A stretch of DNA of 64,000 nucleotides from Spirochaetaceae bacterium. Lineage in GTDB: Bacteria; Spirochaetota; Leptospiria; Leptospirales; Leptonemataceae. Location: NCBI GenBank assembly GCA_002730875.1, contig PCBI01000012.1, forward strand, positions 206,356-270,355, given 5' to 3'. Below, in pieces: positions 1 to 7,819 of this stretch (position 1 is the stretch's first letter; each line of letters starts with the position of its first letter). The notes beneath the pieces were generated by a model. That model did not search any database and was not told the origin of the DNA. It was given only the letters and a program-made list of their open reading frames with translations. Made by a program: the position numbers and the translations under genes.

Positions 1-2
1 CC

Positions 3-590
3 TCCCGCTTTCGTGCGCTGGAAAAACGTACCGGATTGATGCATGAGCGATTGCCTTTGCCAGACCGTGATGCCGTCCGCGATGCGCGCAGACTCATGGC
101 GCGAAGCAGCGTCGAACGCGGTATTGGCAAAAACCCCACGCCCGAGTATGTGCAATTCGCGCAAGAGCTCCTGGAAACCCACGATGCCGAGGAACTGGTA
201 GCGAGCCTGCTGCGAGATCGTATGGGCGATGCCCTTCTGGAAAGCTCCATTCCGGAGATCGCCGTGCCCCAGCCCCACGGGTCCGGGTCCGGAAAAAGGA
301 GTAAGGATCGTTCCCGAAAAGGCCAGGGCGGTTCCGGTAGCCGAGCCTCCGGTGGTTCGGGCGGCCGCGGCTCCAGTGGGCGCAACTCTGGCGGTAAGAC
401 TTCGGAGGGTAGAGGCGGAAGCGATTCCGATGGAAAACGCTCCGGCGCAAAAAAAGGCGCCGCCAGTGCGGGCGCTCATAACTACCGTTCGGCGCGAAAG
501 GCGGCCAATCGACAGCGAAAGTACGCCGGCGAAGCCCCTGCTGAAGGCCGACGGGGCAAGTTAAAGAAATCCGGGGCTGGTCGAAAGTAA
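3..590 (+). CDS. DEAD-box RNA helicase, C-terminal part (5'-truncated by window edge)
   Basis: The reading frame is open to the left edge, so the gene starts before the window. The first visible residues (SRFRALEKRTG followed by an ERLPLPD segment) match the region just after the helicase C-terminal domain of DEAD-box proteins, where an arginine-rich 'lrxiExxtG' helix is followed by 'xxLPxxxxV'. About 85 further residues form a helical linker. The last 100 residues are low-complexity, rich in Gly, Ser, Lys and Arg, as in RNA-binding tails of DeaD/RhlE-type helicases. Both ATPase domains lie outside the window, so the assignment rests on the short conserved segment and the tail. An internal ATG at 39 is not a plausible start, because the conserved motif lies upstream of it. 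The stop codon (588-590) sits in the loop of a 9-bp hairpin. Confidence 0.7.
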   Translation, partial: SRFRALEKRTGLMHERLPLPDRDAVRDARRLMARSSVERGIGKNPTPEYVQFAQELLETHDAEELVASLLRDRMGDALLESSIPEIAVPQPHGSGSGKRSKDRSRKGQGGSGSRASGGSGGRGSSGRNSGGKTSEGRGGSDSDGKRSGAKKGAASAGAHNYRSARKAANRQRKYAGEAPAEGRRGKLKKSGAGRK

Positions 591-599
591 ACCAGCCCC
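573..599 (+). terminator. Hairpin overlapping the helicase stop codon
   Basis: Arms GGGGCTGGT (573-581) and ACCAGCCCC (591-599) are perfect complements, and the 9-nt loop contains the TAA stop. There is no U-run behind it, so it is either an atypical terminator or an mRNA 3'-end stabiliser. Confidence 0.4.
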
Positions 600-732
600 A
601 CGCTTCCGTAAGGCTCTTTCATGGAGCTTGCTCTAGAGCAGTATCGGAATCAGGGGACCTCGTGCAAAACGGCGAGCCAATTCCCGGGCAGATCCCCACT
701 ATTGCCTGTCAGCTTACATGACTCGCGGAGCT

Positions 733-1695
733 TTATAGGCTCCGGGTTATCGTTGCTTGCGTGGCATCGCTTGCTCTGAATTCTCTTGGCGAAAGACCGT
801 AGAATCGTTTGAAACTTCGGCTGAAAGAGAACGGCGATTCGTAGCCCACCCGCATAGAGATGTGCTCCACATTTCCTTCTCCGTTTTGAAGCATTCTGGC
901 CGCTCTTTGCATGCGAATCTGCTTCAGATATTCCATGGGACCAGTGCCGGTAGCTTCTTTGAACCGCCGGGCAAGGGTGGCCCTGGACAATCCCTGGGCC
1001 CCGGCCAGCGAATCCACCGTCCAGGGGTACTCCATCCGATCTTCCATGGACTCTATGGCTCGCAGCACTGCTTCATCGGCATACAGCGCCGCCCAGTGAC
1101 TGCTGGAATCATGCTCCAGCATCCAATGTCGTAGAATGTAATGAAACAGAGTATCGGTAATTCGGCTGAGGATTGCATCCGAAGCATCCTCGCGAGCAAA
1201 TTCCTGCGAAAGGATCTGAATGAGTCCTTTGATTGGATCGTGCAGCGGTAAATCGGCCCCTTTGATGTGAAAGTATTCCGGCAGTGCGCGAAACAGAGGG
1301 TGCAGCGGCCCCACCGGAAACACGTAGCGTCCGCTTAAGAAGGATGTGTCTTCTGCCTGTGATTGAGTCATCCCGGGCACGGTCTGTTTTAGGCGGGAGG
1401 ATTCTGGAGGATTCATATTCAAGTCCGCCCGGAAATCCCTGACGTCTACGCAGTTGGCCCCTGGGTCCGATTTCAGCTCATGGTAGTAGCCACGGGCAAA
1501 AAACACGATATCCCCTGGTACCATCTGCAGCACCTGGTTCGTGGTGTTGCATTGAACCAGGCAGCTTCCTTTTAGCAGCACATGAAACCCGGCCGCAAAG
1601 TCGCAGCTAAACCGCACCCCCCACTGGCCGCTTACTCGGGCCCTGGCTGCCACGGAACCTTGAATGGAATCGGATATTCGGCTGAGCAAGTCCAC
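733..1695 (-). CDS. AraC-family transcriptional regulator with N-terminal cupin
   Basis: A 320-residue protein. The N-terminal half (about 20-180) reads as the AraC-type cupin sensor domain: a GxHVLLKG-like strand, then 'MVPGDIVFFARG', the usual cupin metal/ligand turn. The C-terminal 100 residues hold the double helix-turn-helix, with 'LSRATLARRFKEATG' as the first recognition helix and 'VGYESPFSFSRSFKRFYGLSPREFR' spread over the second. The family usually activates or represses an adjacent gene in response to a small molecule. Here the divergent reductase at 1959 is the obvious candidate target, separated by 263 bp that carry 8-bp tandem repeats. The start is a GTG at 1695 with only a weak ribosome-binding site. 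The stop codon lies in a 6-bp hairpin (726-744). Confidence 0.88.
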   Translation of the reverse strand: MDLLSRISDSIQGSVAARARVSGQWGVRFSCDFAAGFHVLLKGSCLVQCNTTNQVLQMVPGDIVFFARGYYHELKSDPGANCVDVRDFRADLNMNPPESSRLKQTVPGMTQSQAEDTSFLSGRYVFPVGPLHPLFRALPEYFHIKGADLPLHDPIKGLIQILSQEFAREDASDAILSRITDTLFHYILRHWMLEHDSSSHWAALYADEAVLRAIESMEDRMEYPWTVDSLAGAQGLSRATLARRFKEATGTGPMEYLKQIRMQRAARMLQNGEGNVEHISMRVGYESPFSFSRSFKRFYGLSPREFRASDATQATITRSL

Positions 1696-1895
1696 TCTGG
1701 TATTCTACCAGGAAATGTCTCTTTGACCAGATAAATTCATCAAATATATCTAAAACGCTCGCAATATAGGTGGGAATGAGACGATCGGCAATGGAAGTTT
1801 GTGTTTCGGGTATGTTCAGTCTCGCCGGAGCTCCCTACACTGAGTCCAGTCCGTTCGGAGGTGTTGCAGCCCATTGGCGGACTACGAGCGTTCGT

Positions 1896-1935
1896 AATAT
1901 TGCAGTATTGCAATATTGCCATATTGCGAAATTGC
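1896..1935. repeat. Five tandem 8-bp repeats (NATATTGC) in a divergent intergenic region
   Basis: Consecutive octamers read AATATTGC, AGTATTGC, AATATTGC, CATATTGC and GAAATTGC. They end 12 bp before the AGGAG ribosome-binding site (1948-1952) of the reductase gene, so they overlap its leader or promoter. They could be an array of regulator half-sites or a degenerate slippage tract. Confidence 0.8.
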
Positions 1936-1958
1936 CATAGAAGAATCAGGAGTGAACG

Positions 1959-2786
1959 ATGAAAGTATACGTATTTGGAGCCACCGGCACCGTAGGAGCC
2001 CCGCTGGTGAACTCTCTACTCGAAGCCGGGCACGAAGTGCTGGCGGCCACAAGAAAGCCCGGCGAGGGCAAACCGGGACTGCAGTATGTGGACGCTTCCA
2101 TGCCGGAAGCAATGAAGGGGGCAGATTCGGTTTTTCTGCTGAGTCCCGGGGGGCTTCCGGATCAGCACTCGGTGCTGAAGCCCTATCTGGATCAGGCCAG
2201 AAGTATTAAGCCTGAAAAGACGGTGCTCATGACAGCCTTTGGTGTGGAACATGCGCCCCCGGAAGCGCCCATGCGAAAGCTGGAACTGGAATTGGCAGAC
2301 AGCGGACTGAATTACACTATCCTGCGGCCAAACTGGTTCATGCAAAACTTTAACACTTACTGGATCCAGGGGATCCTGGACGATAGCAAGATCTATTTTC
2401 CGGCCGGGGATGCAAAAGCCAGCTTCATTGACGCTCGCGACATTGGAGCGGTAGCGGCAGCTGTCCTGACTTCCACGGACTTTAACGGGCAGGAACTGGG
2501 CCTCACCGGCGCCACACCTCTCGATCATTCGGAAGTTGCCCGGAAGATCTCCGAAGCCACCGGCAAGAACATCGACTACGTCAACGTGGATCCCGAGGAC
2601 TTCAAAAGCTCGCTTAAACAGGCAGGCCTGGACGAAGCCTATGTGGAATTGCTTTCCGGCATTGCGGCGGCCCTGAGGGATGGATTTGCTGCCCCGGTAA
2701 CGGATCACGTAAAGAAGGTTCTGGGTCGAGATCCAATCGACTTCGATAGGTACGCGAAGGATTACGCCTCCGCCTGGAAAGGATAA
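1959..2786 (+). CDS. NmrA-type NAD(P)-binding reductase (atypical SDR)
   Basis: A 275-residue protein starting with the dinucleotide-binding fingerprint GATGTVG at residues 7-13 (G-x-x-G-x-x-G), as in atypical short-chain dehydrogenases of the NmrA/HSCARG and quinone/azo-reductase type. The 'LRPNWFMQNF' segment near residue 120 and a 'FIDARDIGAVAAA' segment near 155 are typical of these NAD(P)H:quinone oxidoreductase-like proteins, which lack the SDR Tyr-xxx-Lys pair. The substrate cannot be read from sequence. ATG at 1959 has a good AGGAG site 6 bp upstream. The gene is divergent from an AraC regulator, an arrangement common for inducible detoxification reductases. Confidence 0.85.
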   Translation: MKVYVFGATGTVGAPLVNSLLEAGHEVLAATRKPGEGKPGLQYVDASMPEAMKGADSVFLLSPGGLPDQHSVLKPYLDQARSIKPEKTVLMTAFGVEHAPPEAPMRKLELELADSGLNYTILRPNWFMQNFNTYWIQGILDDSKIYFPAGDAKASFIDARDIGAVAAAVLTSTDFNGQELGLTGATPLDHSEVARKISEATGKNIDYVNVDPEDFKSSLKQAGLDEAYVELLSGIAAALRDGFAAPVTDHVKKVLGRDPIDFDRYAKDYASAWKG

Positions 2787-2930
2787 ACGCCCGCGGTTCC
2801 CTTCTCCAATCTCCGCCGGGGCCGGCTGTTCGGGATCGCCTCGCATTCCCCGGCCGGGCAGGGCCGCCAAAAAATTCGCTTTTTTGACGGTCTACGGTCA
2901 CAGTGAGGCTTCGGAGTTGTATAGATACGT

Positions 2931-3236
2931 ATGGAACACGTAGAAACCTTCGTATACAACCTGGCCTCTGGCCGCACCCTGGAAGATCTGAAAGCCGCAG
3001 TGGAACGAACTCAAGGCGAGTTTTTGTCCGGCTGCAACGGATTTCTGGAGCGTAGATTGATTCAGTTAAAGCCGGATCAATTCCTGGAGATGAATCGCTG
3101 GGCCTCCGAGGCGGACTTTCAGAAGGCTATGTCAGAGGCCCAGCAGCACGAGGCCGTGGCGCTACTGATGAGTGTCATCGACATGGATAGCTTGACACCC
3201 TATCACGGGGATCTGCTGATCAGCTATGCAAACTGA
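2931..3236 (+). CDS. Small dimeric alpha-beta-barrel-like protein
   Basis: 101 residues, no signal peptide or membrane segment. The pattern (ETFVYNLASGRTLEDL at the start, 'FLERRLIQL' and 'FLEMNRWASEADFQKAM' in the middle) resembles ferredoxin-fold proteins of the antibiotic-biosynthesis-monooxygenase/DUF1330-like superfamily, in which such strands pack into a dimeric barrel. Catalytic role unknown. Its last codons overlap the ATG (3226) of a remnant ECF sigma gene by 11 nt, suggesting the two were translationally coupled. Confidence 0.6.
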   Translation: MEHVETFVYNLASGRTLEDLKAAVERTQGEFLSGCNGFLERRLIQLKPDQFLEMNRWASEADFQKAMSEAQQHEAVALLMSVIDMDSLTPYHGDLLISYAN

Positions 3237-3547
3237 CGATCGCAGCGATGCCCTGGTAGAGAATGCGATGAACGGCGACAGGGCCTCTCTGGAGGCCCTG
3301 CTTCGCCGGGAGCAGGACTGGATATTTAACTTATGCCGGCGACTGGTATCCGGTGCTGGATGAATTCTGCGATGCAGGCTATTCCGCATTATCTCGCAAC
3401 AGCCCCTTCTGGGGAACGCCGGAAGAGACGATGGTGAAGGTTCTGCAGACTCTGGAAGGCTCTGCGCCGGGCCTGAATAGATCCACAAATGAGCCCACAG
3501 AGCCCTCGCAGTCGTCGCCCATGGAGGGCACCGAGCCGTTTCAGTAG
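3226..3547 (+). pseudogene. Decayed ECF sigma factor gene
   Basis: From ATG 3226 a 45-codon frame ends at TGA 3361-3363. It reads DALVENAMNGDRASLEALL, then 'QDWIFNLCRRLV', which is the classic start of sigma region 2 in ECF sigma factors. In another frame (up to 3547) the string 'EETMVKVLQTLEG' resembles the next part of region 2 (the 'aEDxTQExxVKvL' helix), but the DNA-binding region 4 is absent. The simplest reading is a frameshifted and truncated sigma gene. It overlaps the end of the preceding small gene and may once have formed an operon with it. A short functional peptide cannot be excluded. Confidence 0.6.
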
Positions 3548-3646
3548 TCTCCGATGCACTGCTCGAGACAGCTTTTTTGGCGCTCATCACTATACCCATG
3601 GAAATAATCTGATAGAAATATACATCCCTGTTGTTAGTTGGGTAAT

Positions 3647-5251
3647 ATGTTCGGAAATTCTGCGTTGCTTCGATGCGGTCTTATAGTAGGCCTGATCTTA
3701 TTATTCGCCCATTGTTCCCTGGGCCAGAAGCCGGTGGAAAGGGGGCCGCGGCCTCGTTTAAGCGCTGAAACCTCCGTCGAATGTAAAAGCCGATGCCTTT
3801 CCGGTGATTGTCAGAGTGGTACCGGGACTTATGAATTTGCCGACTGTAGCGTCTACCAGGGACAGTTTCGCAGCGGCGAAAGAACAGGCCAGGGCGAATA
3901 CCGCTTTCCGTCAGGGATAACGCTAAAGGGTTCCTTTGTGGACGGCCAGCCGGTGGCTACCTTTGAATATAGCTTTCCTGCTGGAGCCGTGTTTCTGGGA
4001 AGTCTCCCGCCCGATAGACAAGAAAAAAAGAGGGGAATTCTGAATCTGGACGGAGCCAGCGGCACCCTGATAGAGAACGGAAAGAAGCGAAGATGTCGTG
4101 TACAGAATTTTCAGCTAATGTGCGATTCAGAGTCGCTGGAAATTGCTGCCGAAGCCCCGAAGGCCGATGTTCCGGTAGGAGTAGAGCCAGAGGAAATCCG
4201 TTTCTTGCTGCTTTATGCCCCGGATAGCGCCCTGTTGTTGCGAAATGGCCGCAAGTATTCCGTAAGCGCCGGCTATCCCCTTGCCCCAGGAGACATTATT
4301 CTGACGCAACAGCATGCTGCCGACATTCAGGGCGAAGGGGGATTCGCAATACGCTTGAAGCCCTTCAGCGAACTACAGATCCCGGTGGATGCCCGGGAAC
4401 ACCGAGTCCTGAATCTGAAGAAAGGATCGGTTATTGTAGACTACAAAGGGGAGGGGCCTTTGCCTTTTCGCATTCGATCCGGCGGCATGAACATAGATGT
4501 TAGAGGAACGACCTTTGTCGTCGAGGCCGGCGATGAGGAAAATCGGGTAAAGGTCCGAGTCCTGGAGGGCGAAGTTCGACTCAGCCGGGACCAGGCGGTT
4601 CTTGAAAGAATCAAGCCCGAAGACCTGCAGAACAAAAACCTGCAGGAGGCGATTGATCGCATGAAAGAAGGTGTCTCGCTTACAGCCGGACAGGAAGCCA
4701 CAGCTCCCGCCATTACTTCGCAAGAATCGAAGGAGATTGCAAAGACCATAGCAGAGTCTGGCCAGCCCAGAGTCACAAAGGCGGACGACAACGATCTAGA
4801 AAAGGATGCCCGGGAAGCGGCTTTGATGCCCGTTCTTCCCGACGAGGACTTCGAAGAAGCGAGGCAAGCGTCCCTCAGTAAAGATGCCGAGGACCGCGAA
4901 GAATCCGCGCAAAACGTGGAAAAACAATACCGCGAAAAAGTCCAATCAAGCGGCGATGACCTGGAAATGGCCCTAAAGTCCTCGCCGGAGATTCGCACCC
5001 CGGAAGACTTCAAGCGGGCCTATCCAATTCTCGAAGTAATCCATATGAACAAGGGTTCCCGGAGAGCTGGTGCTATTATTGCTCAGGCCGGCGGATTGCT
5101 CTTCCTCTTTGCTCCCGACGGTTTGTTTCGCGTGCCCATAGAAGATGTGGATTACGTAGATTACTACAATCAGGACGAAATGGATCTGGAATTGCTACGG
5201 AATCAGAACAAAGGCGAAGCGGCTCCGGCGCCTGAGTCCGGCCCGAACTAG
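3647..5251 (+). CDS. Lipoprotein with MORN-like repeats and a FecR domain
   Basis: About 534 residues. The N-terminus is a signal peptide ending in the lipobox-like LFAHC, so it is probably a lipoprotein. Residues roughly 50-120 contain MORN-type repeats ('GTGTYEFADCSVYQGQF', 'GQGEYRFPSGITLKGSF'). Residues about 185-320 form a FecR domain: a 'LAPGDIILT' turn, a 'LKKGSVIVDY' strand and the 'DVRGTTFVVE' signature are visible. FecR domains are known as periplasmic sensor/scaffold modules; spirochaetes have many outside iron transport. The remainder is charged and helical, with a final small beta domain. ATG 3647 is chosen over an in-frame TTG at 3638; neither has a clear ribosome-binding site. 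An intact regulatory partner is not adjacent; the nearest is the decayed sigma gene just upstream. Confidence 0.8.
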   Translation: MFGNSALLRCGLIVGLILLFAHCSLGQKPVERGPRPRLSAETSVECKSRCLSGDCQSGTGTYEFADCSVYQGQFRSGERTGQGEYRFPSGITLKGSFVDGQPVATFEYSFPAGAVFLGSLPPDRQEKKRGILNLDGASGTLIENGKKRRCRVQNFQLMCDSESLEIAAEAPKADVPVGVEPEEIRFLLLYAPDSALLLRNGRKYSVSAGYPLAPGDIILTQQHAADIQGEGGFAIRLKPFSELQIPVDAREHRVLNLKKGSVIVDYKGEGPLPFRIRSGGMNIDVRGTTFVVEAGDEENRVKVRVLEGEVRLSRDQAVLERIKPEDLQNKNLQEAIDRMKEGVSLTAGQEATAPAITSQESKEIAKTIAESGQPRVTKADDNDLEKDAREAALMPVLPDEDFEEARQASLSKDAEDREESAQNVEKQYREKVQSSGDDLEMALKSSPEIRTPEDFKRAYPILEVIHMNKGSRRAGAIIAQAGGLLFLFAPDGLFRVPIEDVDYVDYYNQDEMDLELLRNQNKGEAAPAPESGPN

Positions 5252-5313
5252 TATTGGCCGCACCAAGCGTCGTCTGCGGGGGCTTATCCCGCCGAAACCG
5301 TTATGCTTTCGCG

Positions 5314-6645
5314 CTAGATTAGCCTCAGTCGCAAACCGTTCCTTGGTCGCAAAGTAATCAATGGATCCAATTCCACCGGCTCGCCGGAATGCTCAAAGCG
5401 AAAATTTCGTACCAGCTCGGCGAGAATGATACGGGACTCCAACATGGCGAAGCCGGAGCCGATACATAGACGGGGCCCACCTCCGAATGGAAAATAGGCG
5501 AATTTATGAATCCGCTTTCGGTTTTCGCTGGAGAAGCGCTCTGGATCAAATGCTTCCGGACTTTGCCAATAATCCGGGTGGCGGTGTGTCACATATTGAC
5601 AGGCGAAAACCGGTCGTCCGGCGGGAACTCGATAGCCCAGAATCTCGTCCTCCTTGACGGTTCGGCGGGAGACTATCCAGGCGGGGGGATACAGTCGCAT
5701 GGATTCTTCAATCACTTGATTTAGATACGGTAACGATTCCCCGTCCAGTATCTGTTCGACGCTGGCTTTTTGAACTTCCTCCCTTAACTTCTCGTATACG
5801 TCCCGGTGTAGGGCCAGCAGGTACAGCGTCCATGTAAGCGCATTGGCTGTAGTTTCGTGCCCTGCCAACATAAGCGTCATCACTTCGTCCCTTAGTTGCT
5901 TTTCGCTCATGGGATGTCCGGTTTCTGGATCTCGGGCTGCAAGTAATCGGTCCAGGAGATTTGGGTCTCCCCCGGAATCGAAGGCTTGCTCTCCGTTCTG
6001 CTTGCGCTTTCGGATAATAGACATCACGATGGAGCGAAGACGGCGAGCGGCAAGGTATAGTGGTATGTCGGAGGGGGTGATCATCCATGCGGGCATTCCC
6101 GCTTTCAAGCGTTTTACCAGCAGATTGTTGGCGCGGCCAAAATAATACCCCACATCATGCGCGGCGGTGGATAGGTTCTGGCCAAAGAGCGCTTCGCCGA
6201 CGATTTTCAGGGTAAGCTCCATCATAATAAGATCCACCGGGATCGTTTCGCCTCTACGTTCATGAAGGCTTCTTACGAGTTCGTCTGTAGCCTCTTGCAT
6301 TTTGGAGCCATAGGCTTTGATTCGATCTCTGTGGAAGGCCGGCTGCGCAGTTCTGCGTTGCTGAAGCCAGAACGTACCATCCGAAGTAAGCAATCCGTTT
6401 CCCAGTACGCGCTTGAGGATCTGATAGTCCAAAACATCCTTGTTATAGTTCGTATGAGCCTTCTGCAAAATGTGTTCTACCGCCTCCGGATGACTGAACA
6501 GTATGGCCTGAAAGTGAAAGATGCGAATATTGGCCGCTACCGGGAATTCAAGGGATGTTTTATAGAGAAAGCTCAGTTCGTCTTTGTAGAAGGGACCAAA
6601 ATGACCGGAAATGAGTTTGGCCGGTGGAGAAGGGATCTTCCGCAT
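5314..6645 (-). CDS. Cytochrome P450
   Basis: A 443-residue protein with all P450 hallmarks: the oxygen-activation I-helix motif AGHETT (261-266), the K-helix ExxR (E314-R317), the 'FDPERF' meander, and the heme loop FPFGGGPRLCIG with Cys394 as thiolate ligand. The lack of an N-terminal membrane anchor indicates a soluble bacterial monooxygenase. The sequence resembles the class that hydroxylates fatty acids or terpenoids, but the substrate cannot be assigned. No redox partner lies beside it; a small ferredoxin is encoded 32 kb away (38341). Transcribed divergently from a ferritin-like gene. Confidence 0.95.
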   Translation of the reverse strand: MRKIPSPPAKLISGHFGPFYKDELSFLYKTSLEFPVAANIRIFHFQAILFSHPEAVEHILQKAHTNYNKDVLDYQILKRVLGNGLLTSDGTFWLQQRRTAQPAFHRDRIKAYGSKMQEATDELVRSLHERRGETIPVDLIMMELTLKIVGEALFGQNLSTAAHDVGYYFGRANNLLVKRLKAGMPAWMITPSDIPLYLAARRLRSIVMSIIRKRKQNGEQAFDSGGDPNLLDRLLAARDPETGHPMSEKQLRDEVMTLMLAGHETTANALTWTLYLLALHRDVYEKLREEVQKASVEQILDGESLPYLNQVIEESMRLYPPAWIVSRRTVKEDEILGYRVPAGRPVFACQYVTHRHPDYWQSPEAFDPERFSSENRKRIHKFAYFPFGGGPRLCIGSGFAMLESRIILAELVRNFRFEHSGEPVELDPLITLRPRNGLRLRLI

Positions 6646-6764
6646 CAGTCATTGTGCAACCGAAGGGTCTGGCTTGCAATCGCTTCAACGAGGTTAATCC
6701 CCGGGCGAATGATCGTCCACTCCGGGGTGTCCCTTGATAGAAATGAATTACTTGACCCTTTCCC

Positions 6765-6793
6765 TTTGCTGCACTTCCCTGGGAGGGTATACT
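6765..6793 (+). promoter_or_regulatory. Candidate sigma70 promoter of the ferritin-like gene
   Basis: A TATACT -10 box (6788-6793, five of six consensus bases) is preceded at 17 bp by TTTGCT (6765-6770). It lies 28 bp before the ATG at 6821, with a AGGAG ribosome-binding site in between. Confidence 0.45.
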
Positions 6794-6820
6794 ATCTGTT
6801 TCGAGTGATAAGGAGTTTTT

Positions 6821-7354
6821 ATGAGTGATAAACCGTTTCTGACAGATGTCAAGACCTTGCGGGAAAGAGCGCGCAAGGAGATTGAAAAAGGAGCTGTGAC
6901 GGCTGGTTATCAGGCAGACGTGGGCCAGGTGGTAGAACTGCTGAATACGGCACTGGCTACCGAGATAGTGTGCGTGCTTCGCTACAAGCGGCATTTTTAC
7001 ATGGCTGGCGGGATAAACGCCGAAGCCGTAGCCCAGGAATTTCTGCAGCATGCCAATGAGGAGCAGCAACATGCCGATCAGCTGGCGCAAAGAATTGTTC
7101 AGCTTGGTGGCGAACCGAACTTTAATCCGGAAGGGCTGGCCATGCGAAGCCATGCCGAATACGTAGAAGGCGAGAATCTCATCGAGATGATCAAAGAAGA
7201 CCTGGTAGCCGAACGGATTGCTATCGATAGTTACCGGGAAATGATCGACTACATTGGTCCGAGGGATTCCACCACCCGGCGAATGCTTGAGGATATTCTT
7301 GCCATGGAAGAAGAGCATGCGGATGACCTGGTAGGAATGCTGGAGAAAATGTAG
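6821..7354 (+). CDS. Ferritin-like (bacterioferritin-family) protein
   Basis: 177 residues, mostly helical. The di-iron carboxylate pattern of the ferritin superfamily is visible: Glu48 in 'ATEIVCVLRYKRH', Glu81 and His84 in 'EEQQHAD', then 'EDLVAERIAI' and the closing 'MEEEHADDL' with Glu and His. The length and the 'LNxxLxxEIvxxlrY' start match bacterioferritin and the related soluble 'ferritin-like domain' family, which store iron or consume peroxide in the cytoplasm. The methionine heme ligand of true bacterioferritin cannot be placed with certainty. ATG 6821 has a clear AGGAG site. Confidence 0.85.
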   Translation: MSDKPFLTDVKTLRERARKEIEKGAVTAGYQADVGQVVELLNTALATEIVCVLRYKRHFYMAGGINAEAVAQEFLQHANEEQQHADQLAQRIVQLGGEPNFNPEGLAMRSHAEYVEGENLIEMIKEDLVAERIAIDSYREMIDYIGPRDSTTRRMLEDILAMEEEHADDLVGMLEKM

Positions 7355-7819
7355 GTTTGACTTCTTTCCGTTTTCCTGTAATGGCCAGACAAGCGTCATA
7401 GCGCAACAGACCAGGTCCGCTGCTTCAAAACACAGGGTTGGCAAAACTAACGCCGACCTTGCTTACAGGCCCGCATGGCAGAAGGCCTTTTGTTATCGTA
7501 AACCAGAAATAACAATTATCCGCGATTCGGAAAAAAAACTCTCCCTGGCATTGCCGGGTTTTCGAGTTGATTACAGAGCGTCGGATCGGTCCGGTTTGGT
7601 ATACAGGCGCATGAGAGTCTCTCAGAGGAATCGTTGTTCGGCCCAATTATCTGGAGAAGTGTAGGATCCCACCGGGTGTTACTGAGAAAAAAGTAGAGGA
7701 GGTGGCCGGAAGCATGTTGGCGCCGGGAGAACAAGCTATTTCGGTGATTCCATTTACCGGTCGAAAGCAACTTGCGATTCGCAACACCCGCATAACTTGT
7801 TTCGCAGGCAAATCATCAG
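7355..7819. other. Intergenic stretch, nothing recognised
   Basis: 465 bp between two convergent genes. Several short open frames occur on both strands, but none has a ribosome-binding site or a recognisable sequence. No strong hairpin with a U-run was seen. Confidence 0.5.

Noticed and set aside
2016..2870. 284-codon open frame on the minus strand
   Set aside because: It is antisense to the well-supported NmrA-type reductase gene and shows no protein signature.
3162..3599. 145-codon minus-strand frame over the sigma remnant
   Set aside because: No protein signature; the plus-strand sigma fragments explain the sequence better.
6560..7444. 294-codon open frame on the minus strand
   Set aside because: Antisense to the ferritin-like gene, without motif or ribosome-binding site.
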